This document shows positions 1-10,656 of a stretch of DNA of 64,000 nt, piece after piece. The stretch's first letter is position 1. Every line of letters starts with the position of its first letter. The stretch spans positions 205,800,200 to 205,864,199 of the forward strand of contig CM037876.1 of NCBI GenBank assembly GCA_021292165.1, read 5' to 3'. The notes beneath the pieces were generated by a model. The model was not told where the DNA came from. It made no database searches and was given only the letters and a program-made list of their open reading frames with translations. The stretch is from Shinisaurus crocodilurus (Eukaryota > Chordata > Lepidosauria > Squamata > Shinisauridae). The translations under genes were made by a program, and so were the position numbers.

Positions 1-64
1 CGGAGAGGAGGAGGAGGGTTATGCAAGCTGCCGGGTTCCTTGCAAGAGGAAAAAAGGCAGTTAT
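1..64 (+). mobile_element. 3' fragment of tRNA-derived SINE
   Basis: The first 60 bases match the 3' body of the SINE seen complete near 61.9 kb: the GAGAGGAGGAGGAGG tract, the GGGTTCCTTGCA segment and the GGAAAAAAGGC end. The tRNA-related head would lie left of the window. The match was made by eye. Confidence 0.7.
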
Positions 65-80
65 ACAAATGTAGTAATTA

Positions 81-588
81 TATCAGAAATAATTGGAATG
101 GAATTAGTGGTCTGCCCAAAATTAGCATTGTTAACCATAACAGAAAAAGTAGTATGTTTAAAAAATACTAAAGAATTGATTGTGAATTTGTTAACAGCTA
201 AGTTAATGATAGCTAAGAAATGGAAGGTTCAACATGTCTTTTCAATTACCGAGTGGTATAAAGAGGTATGGGATATCGCGCTAAATGATAAATTAATTTG
301 TAATATTAAGTGCCAAAAAGGACAATTGGAGAAAAACACCTTTGTGAACATTTGGGGTAAATTTCTGGATTATGTGTTGGTGAAGGGGAACAAACCTTGT
401 CAAGATTTGTTACATTTTTGGAATATAGAATAATATCACATATATATATATATATATATATATATGGAGGGGATATACTGGTAACTTGGTCCCAAGAGGT
501 GAGGGGGTGCACAATGTTTATGTGTATTTCTGTTTTATTCGTTATTGTATGATTGGAAAAATTCAATAAAACATATTTTTTTAAAAAC
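81..588 (+). mobile_element. 5'-truncated L1 LINE 3' end
   Basis: This is a retrotransposed L1 tail. An open frame at 98-433 (111 codons) encodes the extreme C-terminus of an L1 ORF2 protein, including the segment EVWDIALNDKLICN and a following FVNIWGKF block typical of that region. A short 3' UTR follows, then an AATAAA near 565 and an A/T-rich tail. The insertion is flanked by a perfect 16-bp direct repeat (65-80 and 589-604), the signature of target-primed reverse transcription. It lacks the endonuclease, the RT and most of ORF2, so it is dead. The perfect duplication suggests moderate youth. L1 is sense to the host gene here. Confidence 0.85.
440..465. repeat. (TA)n microsatellite
   Basis: An uninterrupted run of about 13 TA units lies in the 3' UTR of the truncated L1. 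It is probably length-polymorphic. Confidence 0.9.
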
Positions 589-689
589 ACAAATGTAGTA
601 ATTAAAAAAATCAACTTGCATGGGGAGGGAACGCCCCCTCCCCTGTGAAGTTCCTTACCTTCTACTCGTGGAGGGTGACTGTCTGAAGA

Positions 690-880
690 GGAGAGCCTCC
701 TCACAGTCCCAAGTCGTGGAGGGCTTTATGTGTCAGTACAAGCACCTCGAAACTTGCTTGGTAGCTAATTGGCAGCCAGTGCAACTCCTTCTCAGCACTG
801 GTGTAATGTGTTCCTGGTAGGCTGCCCCACTCAACATCCTAGCCTTGGCATTTTGCACTAGCTGCAACTACTCATATTGC
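690..880 (-). mobile_element. L2-like LINE 3'-region fragment
   Basis: Read on the minus strand this resembles the C-terminal/3' region of the L2-type LINE near 42.9 kb. It shares the GGCAGCCAGTGCAACTC and CAGCACTGGTGTAATGTG blocks (42.9 kb has GGTAGCCAGTGCAACTC and AGCACTGGCGTGATGTG). It is heavily diverged and has no open frame. Confidence 0.55.
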
Positions 881-1375
881 ATCACTCATTTTGTTGTGCA
901 TGATATTCATTGCTGTACCACTAGAGGACAGCATAATTCCTAAAAACAAAAAAACCCGGGCCAGTCACACTCTTCTTTAGCATTGAATGGCTTTTGCCAT
1001 TATGTATAAATTAATTTGTAACATATGAGTATGAATTGCAGGCAGATAGATAGCCTTGAAAACAAACTTGGAATTGCACTAGCCATATGGGTTATCAGTT
1101 AATGCATCACATGCACGTGCGAACATGAGAATGACTTCCACCTCTGCAATACTTAATTACAAGCCTGCTCCAGAAAGCCCAAACTCAAGGCTCAAACAAC
1201 ACATTGTTTAAACACTATACAAACATCGTTATGATTACTCCTGTTCCCTGGGAGATCACAATAAATAAAATTAGGCTGCATTCTTCTCCGTAATACATAC
1301 AGGTAGATCCCATTAATTTCCATGGGATTCATCCACAGATGACTCTAGGTAGGGTTGCAACCTACATGGCCCAGG
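881..1375. other. No recognised feature
   Basis: A-T-rich unique-looking sequence. No exon with plausible splice sites and no repeat that I recognise, apart from a short SINE-tail-like T-rich run at the right edge. Confidence 0.5.
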
Positions 1376-1379
1376 GGGT

Positions 1380-1620
1380 GGTTATTTATTTATTTATTTC
1401 ATTTATATCCCACCTTTTTTCCTCTTGCAAGGAACCCAAGGCGGCTTACATAATCCTCCTCGTCTCCATTTGATCCTCACAACAACCCTGTGAGGTAGAT
1501 TAGGCTGAGAGGCAGTGACTGGCCCAAAGTCACCCAGAGAGCTTCATGGCCAAGTGGGGACTAGAACCCAGATCTCTCGAGTCCCAGTCCAACACTATAA
1601 CCACTATGCCACACTGGCTA
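1380..1620 (-). mobile_element. tRNA-derived SINE, full length
   Basis: On the minus strand a tRNA-like head begins at about 1620. It has an A-box-like stretch (TGGCATAGTGGTTATAG) and a B-box-like GGGTTCTAGTCC. A body with CACAGGGTTGTTGTGAGGAT and a (AAATA)n-type tail at about 1380-1400 follow. It is the same family as the copies at 2045 and 61904. The RNA polymerase III boxes remain readable. It is a SINE, not a tRNA gene: no cloverleaf is preserved. Confidence 0.85.
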
Positions 1621-1660
1621 TGCGCCACTGGTATTAAGTGTAAAACCCAGTCACAACATC
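1454..1660 (+). repeat. Left arm of local inverted duplication
   Basis: The reverse complement of this segment reappears at 2013-2219 with only a few mismatches. The match includes about 35 bp that lie outside the SINE (TGGTATTAAGTGTAAAACCC). The two copies therefore arose by duplication of a chromosomal segment, not by two SINE insertions. Confidence 0.85.
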
Positions 1661-1748
1661 CAACAGCTCACTGGCTGCCACCACTGTCCACTGATAACCA
1701 AAGGTAGAAAGGCCCAAACATCTGATTGTGTCAACTAGCCTCTACAGT

Positions 1749-2400
1749 AGGGATGACGAACCTCAGGCCTGTAAGCCAAATTCAACCTGCCATGGTTCCC
1801 CAGATGGCTACACTCCCTTTCCCCCAACCACCAATCATTTGGTGGTTTCCTGGCTTTTGCCATTTTTTTCATTGTAAAAGTTTGAGATGCCTCTCCTAAG
1901 GTTTAGCTACTGGCAGTGACAGCTTTAAGCTGAAGTATGCTAGTATTTTGGCCACACTCTTTTTGCCTTCACCCCGCCCACTACTGGAATGCAGCTCCAG
2001 TGTGGTTGTCCAGATGTTGTGACTGGGTTTTACACTTAATACCAGTGGCGCATAGCCAGTGTGGCATAGTGGTTATAGTGTTGGACTGGGACTCGAGAGA
2101 TCCGGGTTCTAGTCCGCACTTGGCCATGAAGCTCTCTGGGTGACTTTGGGCCAGTCACTGCCTCTCAGCCTAATCTACCTCACAGGGTTGTTGTGAGGAT
2201 CAAATGGAGAGGAGGAGGAGTTTGAGATGCCTCTCCTAAGGTTTAGCTACTGGCAGTGACAGCTTTAAGCTGAAGTATGCTAGTATTTTGGCCACACTCT
2301 TTTTGCCTTCACCCCGCCCACTACTGGAATGCAGTTCCTGAGAGCTTATCTGAAATTGAATTTAGCTCGAGGGCTGAAAGCGTTTCTGCACCCACTGCTC
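1749..2400 (+). mobile_element. hAT-type MITE split by an internal duplication
   Basis: The ends resemble the family seen at 29.5, 54.7 and 59.6 kb: a left end like AGGGATGACGAACCTCAGG, an internal GCCTCTCCTAAGG block, and a right end with GAAATTGAATTTAGCTC and AGGGCTGAAAG. The element is interrupted because 1880-1996 is repeated directly at 2220-2336, with an inverted copy of upstream sequence between. No clean target-site duplication was seen. Confidence 0.6.
2013..2219 (-). repeat. Right (inverted) arm: duplicated SINE segment
   Basis: This is the reverse complement of 1454-1660, carrying the SINE head (A and B boxes) in + orientation. It is fused abruptly at 2219/2220 to a second direct copy of 1880-1996. 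The SINE tail is missing because the copy stops inside the GAGGAGGAG tract. Confidence 0.85.
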
Positions 2401-3625
2401 CTGGACAGGTTTTATGCCTGTCTCTACACACAGAGAGGAAGGCTATTGTTCCTTATTCTTATTAGCAGTCTAGACAAGGGGGAGAAAGGGCTGTTGCTGG
2501 CATATGGTAATTGATGCTTTCTGTGCACAGTTGCTAGTAGAGCTGCCAGTGGCCAACACTGTGCTTTGCACAGTTACTATGGTGATGTATCTACTATTGT
2601 TATTGTGTTACATTGGCTGTGCTGCTGCAGAGTGAGGATACTGTACTAACTAGCTGGTATCAGCAAAGGAGTCACAGAGTAGTCATCTTGGTGGAAACAT
2701 GGGACTGGACTGTAAGTCAGAGATCTAAAGTCTCTCTCAAATAGCTAGCATTAAATATGGTCTGGGAAATTCTTCAGACTGGATCTGAGCACACAGCAGA
2801 ATGAGGTGAGAATGAGATATTTCTGGGATAATAGAATGGGATGCACCATTACCCCACCAGTTTGAAGTTGCACTCAAATATGCTCAGAATTCAGTAACAT
2901 TTTACCATTGTTAGACATGCTTCTAGATAAGTTTAGAATCTCTTCAGAAGGATTGTGCGCCATTGGAAGAACCAATTCTGGGTTGATGATTACAAATTTA
3001 AAATCCACATGCCTGCCTGATCCAGCTCTGTATTGGCAAATTATATATCCTTCCAAGCAGACATTTAGCATAAGCTGGAAGCTTTGCCACTCCCAGAGGT
3101 GTAATTGTTGACAAATGTGTCTGGGACTCTCAATAGCATAGCAGCCTACTTCACTGTGCCTTCCATTGCACCTCAACTCTGTTTCTACAGCTTCCTGTGC
3201 TCCTATCAGTTGAGCACCCTCTTTGTCAATCAGAATATCAGTCTACCTGGGATGTGTTTAAAAGTTGCACCATTCCTTCTTAGAAAATATCCCGTGCAGA
3301 GTTGCCTCTAAGCAGAACTATTGTTGCTCCTCAGTCTACTCTGCTGAAGGAGTGTGTAGAACAGCTGAACAAAAGCACAGGAACAGGCCCTATGTATATT
3401 GATAAATTCTTTTCCCCACTGGATTTACTCTAGCAGAATTACTTCCTCTAACCTTAGTGTGTTCACTAAGAGCCAAATTGTATTAATGCACTCTCTGGCG
3501 GCTACCTCAGTCCAGCGATAACCATGAAAGTGTGGCATTGTGCGATTCCTTTTTGAACTGGACATAGCACATAGCCACTGAGGTGGGGTGTGTGTCTCAT
3601 CAGCAGGCTCAGGAGAGCAGCACAT
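2401..3625. other. No recognised feature
   Basis: No exon, SINE or LINE recognised. A short hydrophobic reading stretch near 2575-2640 lacks tetraspanin residues and a matching donor site. It was not accepted as the missing TM exon. Confidence 0.45.
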
Positions 3626-3823
3626 GGCATGCAGGAAGTAAGGGTTTGACCCTTTCCTCCTGCACTGTGGTCCTAATTAAAGCCCCCTTGCCACAAAGCT
3701 ACTGTTTGGCACGGCTTCCCTCCCATGCCAAAGAGCAGCTTGCAGAGGGTAGAGGGGTGATTTTGTTGGAACTGTGGCAAGGGAGGAAAGGGTTAAAAAT
3801 CCTTCCCTGCATGCCACAGTCCC
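3626..3823. mobile_element. Foldback MITE, about 200 bp
   Basis: Imperfect inverted arms of about 55 bp (3626-3680 and 3770-3823) begin with GGCATGCAGG and end with CCTGCATGCC. Inside are AACCCTTTCCTCC/GGAGGAAAGGGTT and TTGCCACA/TGTGGCAA pairs. No coding capacity. The family was not identified. Confidence 0.6.
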
Positions 3824-3978
3824 AATCCTAATTAGGCTCTCAGCAGTTCTTATCTACTGTCTTTAAAAGATTCATGCAATATGAAGTTACACATTTAATG
3901 TCGCATGTAGTGTGGCCCAAAGTGTGGGGATTAGGTGAACTATAAGGCCATCTCCCAACCATCACATACATACACAGT

Positions 3979-4987
3979 GACTGGGTTCGCATGATGCAAC
4001 AAGCAACCAACGATAATAGACAATGGTTGCTTGTTGTGTTGTGTGGACCCAGTCATGGTTGGCAACCAAGCTAAGAACCAACGGTTTGTTTTAGGGTTTA
4101 TTTGACCCACGATGGATTGTCATGTCGTCAGAACCAGGACGATACGATCCATCGTGGGTCAAGCCCCACAACAAGCAAGCCACTTGGCAAGAGGGGCAAA
4201 ATCCTCTTGCTGCTCTTGCCAAGCAGCTATCCAGAGAGCACAGCTGACAGCTGCCCGCAAAGTGCCCAAGTGGCACTTGGGGGCAGCTGTCAGAGGCATC
4301 CCCGATCTCCGCTCCATGCCACCACCCTGTACTTGGGGCAGCAGAGCGGAGCGGATTGGGCATCCCTGCCTCCGGCTCAAGAGGAGACCTCTCCAGCAGC
4401 AGGCAGAGGTGACATCTCCACTCTGCACCACTGCCCTGAGCATGGGGAGGCAATGCAGAGACTGGGGAAGCCTCCCCCTCCTCCCCATTGCACTTCAGGG
4501 CATGAGCCCTGTTTGCGCAATGGGGACAAAGAAGAATATAATTTTTTATTCTTCTTTGCCCCCATTGCGCAAACAGGGCTTGTGTTCTGAAGCACAACAG
4601 GGCCACCTTCCAGCCTCAGCTGGGACAACATGCAGGGGGCTGCCCCCTTCAAGAGGACAGCAGGCAGCCCCCTGTTCATTGTCCCAGCTGAGGCTGGGGG
4701 TTGACACTTGTGCACTTCAGGGCATGAGCCCTGTTTGCGCAACGGGGACTCTCTGAAAGCTGCAGCGAGCCAAAATTGGCTCGCAATCGCCACTGTCAGA
4801 GAGAGGAGCCTCATTCCACCCGGCGGTGTCCTCTGGGATACCTCCTGGAGGAAGGAGGTGAGGGGGAGTGAAGCGTCCATGATGAGCCCGTTCGTCTCTC
4901 GGGCTCATCGTGGGTGCTTGGGGGGTTCCACCAACCCATCGTGGTAATTCACCAGGTTGGGTTGCCGTTACGTGCGAACCTGCCCAG
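3979..4987. mobile_element. GC-rich chain-of-hairpins element
   Basis: About 1 kb is much richer in G+C and CpG than its flanks and is built from consecutive self-complementary blocks. The clearest are 3979-4054, 4104-4160, 4183-4223, 4244-4293, 4293-4372, 4490-4595, 4605-4702, 4749-4804 and 4881-4910. The outermost ends are also roughly inverted (GGGTTCGCATGATGC on the left, CGTGCGAACC on the right), which suggests a terminal-inverted-repeat element or a foldback transposon. The open frames here are by-products of GC content and symmetry: both strands are open at the same places. No target-site duplication could be fixed. Confidence 0.65.
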
Positions 4988-5820
4988 TTTGTGTCCTCTT
5001 GGAACTACTATTTACAGCTGTACTATACCGCAACAATATTAGTTCTTTCCAATCTAACAGCAACAGGTTCTTGTTGGATACCAGGATTCTACCCCAGCAT
5101 GCACTGTTGTTTACTTTTCCATGAAGCATCCTAAGCACTGGAACACATGTTACAGTTGTCATCAGGCTGCTTTTGAAAATGGCTTCCCTATGATGACTGG
5201 TCCCCATAGAGGATGTGGAGAATCGAATTCCAGATTGAATGTACTTCTACATGTTAAGAAGCCAGGCAGGGACCACTTGTCACAGGGAGGCATCCCCATG
5301 GTGTCTCTCTGATGTCTACTCTAGCCCTAACAGAAGAACCAAGCTGATGGGATTAATGATTTCATGACTGTAAATTCACTCATATCCAATCTCCACTCAG
5401 TGATGACCAACATCAAATGATGAATTACACGTTTGAAACAACTGGTCAAATGCCACAAATAGTTTTCATGTCACCTAAAATCTGAGTGGGCAGACTTCAG
5501 GCTTGCAGGATCTACTTTGGTGGTGGTGGGGGGGTTTACTAGAACACGCAGATCCATCAACCAGAACTTGGTGCAAAAGAGTTATACTTAGATTTAAATA
5601 ATTCTGAGCCCAGGAATTAGTTCTGAGTACCAGAACTAAATAGAGCTCACAGTCTGTCCACACAAAAATCCACCTCTGGTCACCACCCCCACCCCCATAT
5701 ATTTTTAAAAAAATTCAGCAGTATAATTTGCTGGGGTGGTTGTGGTTGTTTTCATTGTTAAACAACTGGTAGTAAGAAATCCTTGCCAATCTACTTCAAA
5801 TAACTCAGAGATCTCTCACT
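4988..5820. other. No recognised feature
   Basis: Ordinary A-T-rich sequence with a G-rich run near 5520 and a C-rich run near 5685. No exon was found. Confidence 0.45.
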
Positions 5821-5826
5821 AGATCC

Positions 5827-5853
5827 GTGTGTGTGTGTGTGTGTGTGTGTGTG
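5827..5853. repeat. (TG)n microsatellite
   Basis: A pure run of about 13 GT units immediately left of the 3' end of the minus-strand RTE copy. Confidence 0.9.
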
Positions 5854-5867
5854 AATCAGCCCAAGTC

Positions 5868-8350
5868 ATCATCAAGCGATCACTCGTGACCGAGTAAGAT
5901 TGTCTTCCAGGATAAAAATTTACAAAAAGGAAATTTTAAAAGGAGGAAATTCTAAAGAAAATTGTGTAGACTCTAGCGATGGATTCGTAAGTGACTGTGG
6001 AGGCCAATTCTAGATCCACACAGCTTCCCACAGTGAGGACACAGGTTACCAGATGGAAGATGGTCCTGTAAAGGATTCATTTGACGTGCTTTTCACGTAG
6101 CACATTTATCCCTTTCACCTTGCACTCGGGCTTCTTCAAAGTCCATAGAACCTTTGTGAAAGGTCAACCTCCAGTTAGATCGTTCCCAGTTTTCAATGTT
6201 TATATTGCATTTTTTTAGATTAGCCTTAAGAACATCTTTAAACCTCTTATATTGACCACCGATATTCCGCTTTCCATCCTTGAGTTGGGAATAAAGTAAC
6301 TGCTTTGGGAGACGGCAGTCAGACATTCGAACAACATGACTGGTCCACTGAAGTTGGCGTTGAAGGATCATTTTTTCAACGCTAGTAGTCTTTGCTTCTT
6401 CCAGTACACTGACATTTGTTCGCCTATCTTCCCAAGTAATTCGCAGGATTTTCCAGAGGCAACGTTGATGAAATCTTTCAAGGAGGTGGAAGTGACGTTT
6501 ATAGATAGTCCATGTTTCGCAGGCATACAATAAGGTTGGCAATACAATGGCTTCATAAACCAGTGTTTTGGTCTTCTTACAAATATCCCGATCCTTGAAC
6601 ACTCTGTGTTTCATTCGAGAAAACGCGGCACTTGCGGAGCTCAAACGATGCTGGATTTCACTGTCAATGTTAGCTGTAACAGAAAGATAGCTGCCAAGAT
6701 AGAGAAAATGATCAATATTTTCCAGTATTGTTCCGCCAAGCTGGATAGATGGCATCATCAAAAGGTTAGCTTGCACTTGCTGATGAAGCACTTTGGTTTT
6801 TTTGATGTTAAGTGAGAGACCAAGTTTTTCGTATGCTTCTGCAAAAGCATTTAGGATAGTTTGGAGATCATCCTCTGAATGTGCGGAGACCACATTATCA
6901 TCAGCATACTGAAGTTCCACAACGGAGGTTGTAATTACCTTACTTTTTGCTTTCAGCCTGCTGAGATTAAAAAGCTTTCCATCTGTTCGATATATAATTC
7001 CCACACCAGTGGGAAGTTTCCCCTCGACAAGATGTAAAATCATGGCGATGAAAATAGCAAATAATGTTGGGGCAATAACACATCCCTGTTTAACACCTGA
7101 TCCCACTTTAAATGGAGCACCATGAGAGCCGTTGTTGTCCAAGACCGTAGCCGTCATGTTGTCATGGAGAAGTTGCAAGATATTCACAAATTTATTGGGG
7201 CATCCAATTTTCATAAGGATAGTCCAGAGAGCTGTTCGGTCTACAGTATCAAAGGCCTTAGCAAGATCAATAAATGCCATATAAAGGGGTTGATTTTGCT
7301 CCCGGCATTTTTCTTGGAGCTGACGTGCAGTAAAAATCATGTCTACTGTCCCTCTAGAGGGGCGGAAACCATATTGAGTTTCAGGGAGGATCTCTTCTGA
7401 AATAGATAGAAGACGGTTTGCGAGAATCCTAGCAAATATTTTACCTGCGGTAGCTAAGAGAGAAATGCCCCGATAGTTTCCACAGTCTGTTCTATCACCT
7501 TTCTTAAAGAGGGTGATAATTATGGCATCCCTGAAGTCTTCTGGGATCTCTTCTCTTATCCAGATTTTTTCGATGAGTTTATGAAGATGTTGTACAAGTT
7601 CGGGGGCCTCTTCTTTAAAGAAAAGATTTCAGCAGGAATCCCATCTGGTCCACTAGCTTTGTTGTTCTTCATTTGATTAATGGCTTTTTTTACTTCATCC
7701 AAAGTGGGGAGTATTGCAAGTTCCTCTTTAATTTGTTTTTGCGGGATGTGCGAAAAAATCTCATTATCCACCTTAGATTTACGATTTAAAAGGTCATAAT
7801 AATGCTCTTTCCAACGCAGTGCAATAGACTCTTTGTCTTTTAAGAGTTTGGTGCCATCTTTTGATTGTAAAGGGTTTGTACCATAGGTTTTTGGTCCATA
7901 AATGGCCCTTGCCTTAAAAAAGTCCCGTGCATCATGAGATTCTGCAAGTTGTTGAATTTCTTCAGCTTTCTTTTCCCACCAGGTGTTCTTAAGTTCTCTT
8001 GTTCTTCTTTGGACCTCAGCCTTTGCACTAGCGTAGATTTTTTTCTTGGCAGCGCAGTTAATATCATTTTGCCATATTTGGAAGGCTTTCCTTTTTTGGT
8101 CAATTATATAATCTCATTATCATTTTCATCAAACCAATCCTGATGTTTCTTAGTTTCATATCCAATAGTTTGTTCACAAGCTGCAGTAATGGAGGTTTTC
8201 AGCATAGACCAATGGTCCTCAATGTTATCAGGAGGTTCCGTAGGTAGATGTTCCTTAAGAAGTGATTGAAGACGAGTTTGCTTAATAGGATCTTGAAGGA
8301 CTTGGATGTTCATTTTACACCTTGGTTTCCTTTCCTGAAGCCTACGTTGG
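5868..8350 (-). mobile_element. RTE-type LINE, 5'-truncated, inactivated
   Basis: On the minus strand this 2.5-kb copy is closely similar to the second half of the + strand RTE at 15.2-18.7 kb. Homology starts at about 8350, opposite position 16240 of the other copy, so the endonuclease domain is gone. The reverse transcriptase remains, with motif A DLAKAFDTVD, motif B GVKQGC and the YADD box. The frame is broken into pieces (8313-8104, 8103-7840, 7771-7556, 7340-6093). A 15-bp deletion removes five residues near 6175. A C-to-T change at a former arginine codon (about 6093) stops translation before the C-terminal zinc finger, although the finger region is still present as DNA. The 3' end is at the CATCATC tail near 5868. 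Confidence 0.9.
6093..7340 (-). pseudogene. RTE reverse transcriptase remnant, 415 codons
   Basis: This is the longest surviving frame of the truncated minus-strand RTE. It starts at MIFTARQLQEKC, inside the RT palm, and runs through motif A, motif B and YADD (around 6910) to the linker before the zinc finger. It ends early at a TGA where the intact copy has an arginine codon. Upstream frames at 7556-8313 carry the RT N-terminal segments in other registers, so no full RT can be made from this copy. Confidence 0.85.
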
Positions 8351-10431
8351 GAGGATGGATGGACATGAGTTGGGATATTTTAGATATTGATCTCTTAGGG
8401 CAGAATGTTGGACTAGATGAACCAGTGATGGCTTATAAATGGATGAGCCAGTGATTTCAGGTTCTCAATGCTTCTGATAAAAGTGATAGGAAAATTAACT
8501 GATAGGGCGAACAGGCCTATAGGGGACTTTAAAAAATCAAAAACCTTTATTAAGTTACCTTAATCCACAGCCCTTGAGTTAGCATTGTAGTATAGATTAA
8601 CAGAAGATAACATACACAAACACAAAGTGGTCAATATAATAGCAAAACATTATACCAAAAAGAGGTCCATTGTATATATTAAAGAAAGCATATGAGGAAT
8701 GTCACTTCTCTATATTCAAACAATACAAGAAATTTTAACTGAAAGAGCTCAGCTCACCCTTCTGTTTCATAGTATTGCTTTCTCCTTTACTGGGAGGTGT
8801 GTGGCAATTATGGCAAAGTAATACATGAGAGAGACTTTCAACAGCTTTATCATTGTGACCTCACAAAATTCATGATGTCGGTTGGCACGGACACTTGAAT
8901 CAGAATAAAATATAATGGGATTTTTTCCAAGCTTTTTTTCTTATCTTTTTTTGGTACGTGCATGGACTTGATTGAAAAAAAGAAATCTACAGTGGACAAG
9001 CTGGTCAATCTGCCATGGCAACAAGGAGTTTTCAGAGTTAAAGTAAATGTGTTGATGTTAAGGAGGTACGTCTTTGGCTTTCCATGTGGAGATAATGGTT
9101 TCATCCTGATTTGGAGTGGACAAGCTTCTCTGCTTTACCCCATTGGCTTTGCAAATTTCTCTCTGCTCCTACTTGGGCTTCCTGTAATTGGCCGTCACAA
9201 GACAGTGAAGCGAATGTTGGCTTTTATTTTGAAAGCCATAGGGCACAACCCAGTGGGGTTGTACTTGTATGTGCTCTTTCATAAGTTCCATTGAAATGAA
9301 AGCATGTTGCACAATAGTGTGTTCAGGGGAAGGGGAAGTGTGGAAGAGACAGGGAAGCACCTGGAAACAGTATACATGGAATACAGTAGTTGTTTGTAGG
9401 GCCGAAAGCTGTAATCAATAAGTTAAGAAACTAAAGCATTAGTGGATTAAAATTTGCTCTCAACAATTACCGGTAAGCGGTGGGGGGAAAGGCAGCATGC
9501 GCTTGTGTTTGCAGCTATTTTTGTTCTAGTGTGTAAGTATATTAGGGAACAAAAAAGGAAATATTTAAGAAAGCCTTCCTTTCTCACAATGGGTTGGCAG
9601 CTTTTGTTTATTAAAGTAAGTAATTTCACGCTTCATGCAGTGTTTCCAAAAGGCATTTATACTGAGGTTTTGATAATATGTAAAGTTATTAAAATTTGAT
9701 TCATTGGTTATGATCCAAATGATAAATCAACAAAAATACTTCAGTTGATTAGAAATCCTATTTGTTTGATGTGCAACTAATCTGATCAGGTAAACAGTCT
9801 TGTATTGTCTCCATGGCAGTGAACTTCACCATGAACAGCGCATGTGTGAGGGGAAAGGAGGACAGTTGGATAGGATTGTGCTTAGCAGTGACGAGAAAGA
9901 TGAGGGAGAGAAAGGTAGGGGTGTGTGTGTGGGTGGGTGTTTGTGTATGCAAGAGGGAACGTGTGTGAAGCAGAGTGTGTGTGAGAGAAAAGATGTGTGA
10001 TAAGAGTGGCATAGAAGGTGTGGGGGAACAAAAAGAGATGAGTGTGTGATGGGAGAAGATATGGTGGAATAAATGGACTACAGAGAGAGAGCATGTATTG
10101 TGAATGGGGGAAGACTATCCATTGATTGGGAGGCTAGGTTGGTGGGGTGATTGTTTCATGTACATGTTGGAATTTATAGTTGCCAACACGCTGGCTATAG
10201 GCCTCAAGTATATGTTGATGTTACTTCACTTGTACAATCGAAAGGAGGCTTAGCAGCTGCTCTTTCAGCGGTAGTTTGCATTCTGTCAATCTAACACAGA
10301 TGCTGTGAGCACTGAACCTCCTATTTCTTAAAAACATATATGAAACGGCATATAAATACAAATACTAGAAACCTCCATGACAGCACTTCACAGGAGTATT
10401 TATTCTAATGGTGCCTTCTGTTTATCTGTAG
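8351..10431. other. Probable intron, no recognised exon or repeat
   Basis: About 2 kb upstream of the first recognised TSPAN32 exon. I looked for the roughly 98-nt exon expected to encode TM2 and did not find it. The hydrophobic frame at 8962-9294 lacks the conserved residues and splice sites. A TG-rich, purine-rich stretch (about 9915-10050) is low-complexity. A polypyrimidine-bearing acceptor precedes 10432. Confidence 0.45.
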
Positions 10432-10506
10432 GGTTTCTTTTGTTTTGCTGTGATGTTCTGTGCATCAGTGCAGGCAACATATTGGACGAATACCAACAGT
10501 ATTGTG
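10432..10506 (+). CDS. TSPAN32: TSPAN32 coding exon: TM3 region
   Basis: A 75-nt, 25-codon exon encoding GFFCFAVMFCASVQATYW and seven further residues. It lies between a TTTATCTGTAG acceptor and a consensus GTAAGT donor. A 75-nt TM3 exon is the hallmark of the CD9/CD81 branch of tetraspanins. The hydrophobic run is the third membrane segment, and the end leads into the large extracellular loop. Both ends are phase 0. The exon sits alone, with about 26 kb of intron before the next one, and is bracketed by inverted RTE copies. Assignment rests on exon length, phase, splice sites and similarity to the corresponding TSPAN32 segment. It is very probably real. Confidence 0.85.
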
Positions 10507-10656
10507 GTAAGTACAGCTTAATTATGATATGAAACACTAAGAAATGGGTTTGATAATAAAGTACAGCAGCATGCATACATCAATTGTCAAAATGATTGTG
10601 CAATTTCACACATATTAATTAGCTTCTGCAAAGGTAAGTCCTGTCCACTTACCTTT

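Noticed and set aside
2045..2120. tRNA-like sequence with A and B boxes (also near 1560 and 61910)
   Set aside because: It continues into a SINE body and does not fold as a tRNA, so it is a SINE head.
2560..2635. Hydrophobic reading stretch that resembles a membrane segment
   Set aside because: The stop follows at once, there is no suitable donor, and there is no similarity to the tetraspanin family.
4091..4880. Long frames on both strands (up to 214 codons)
   Set aside because: They mirror each other because the region is GC-rich and palindromic. No protein domain was recognised.
8962..9294. 110-codon hydrophobic frame upstream of the TM3 exon
   Set aside because: It was tested as the missing TM2 exon. 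It lacks conserved TSPAN32 residues, and no acceptor/donor pair gives the expected phase and length.
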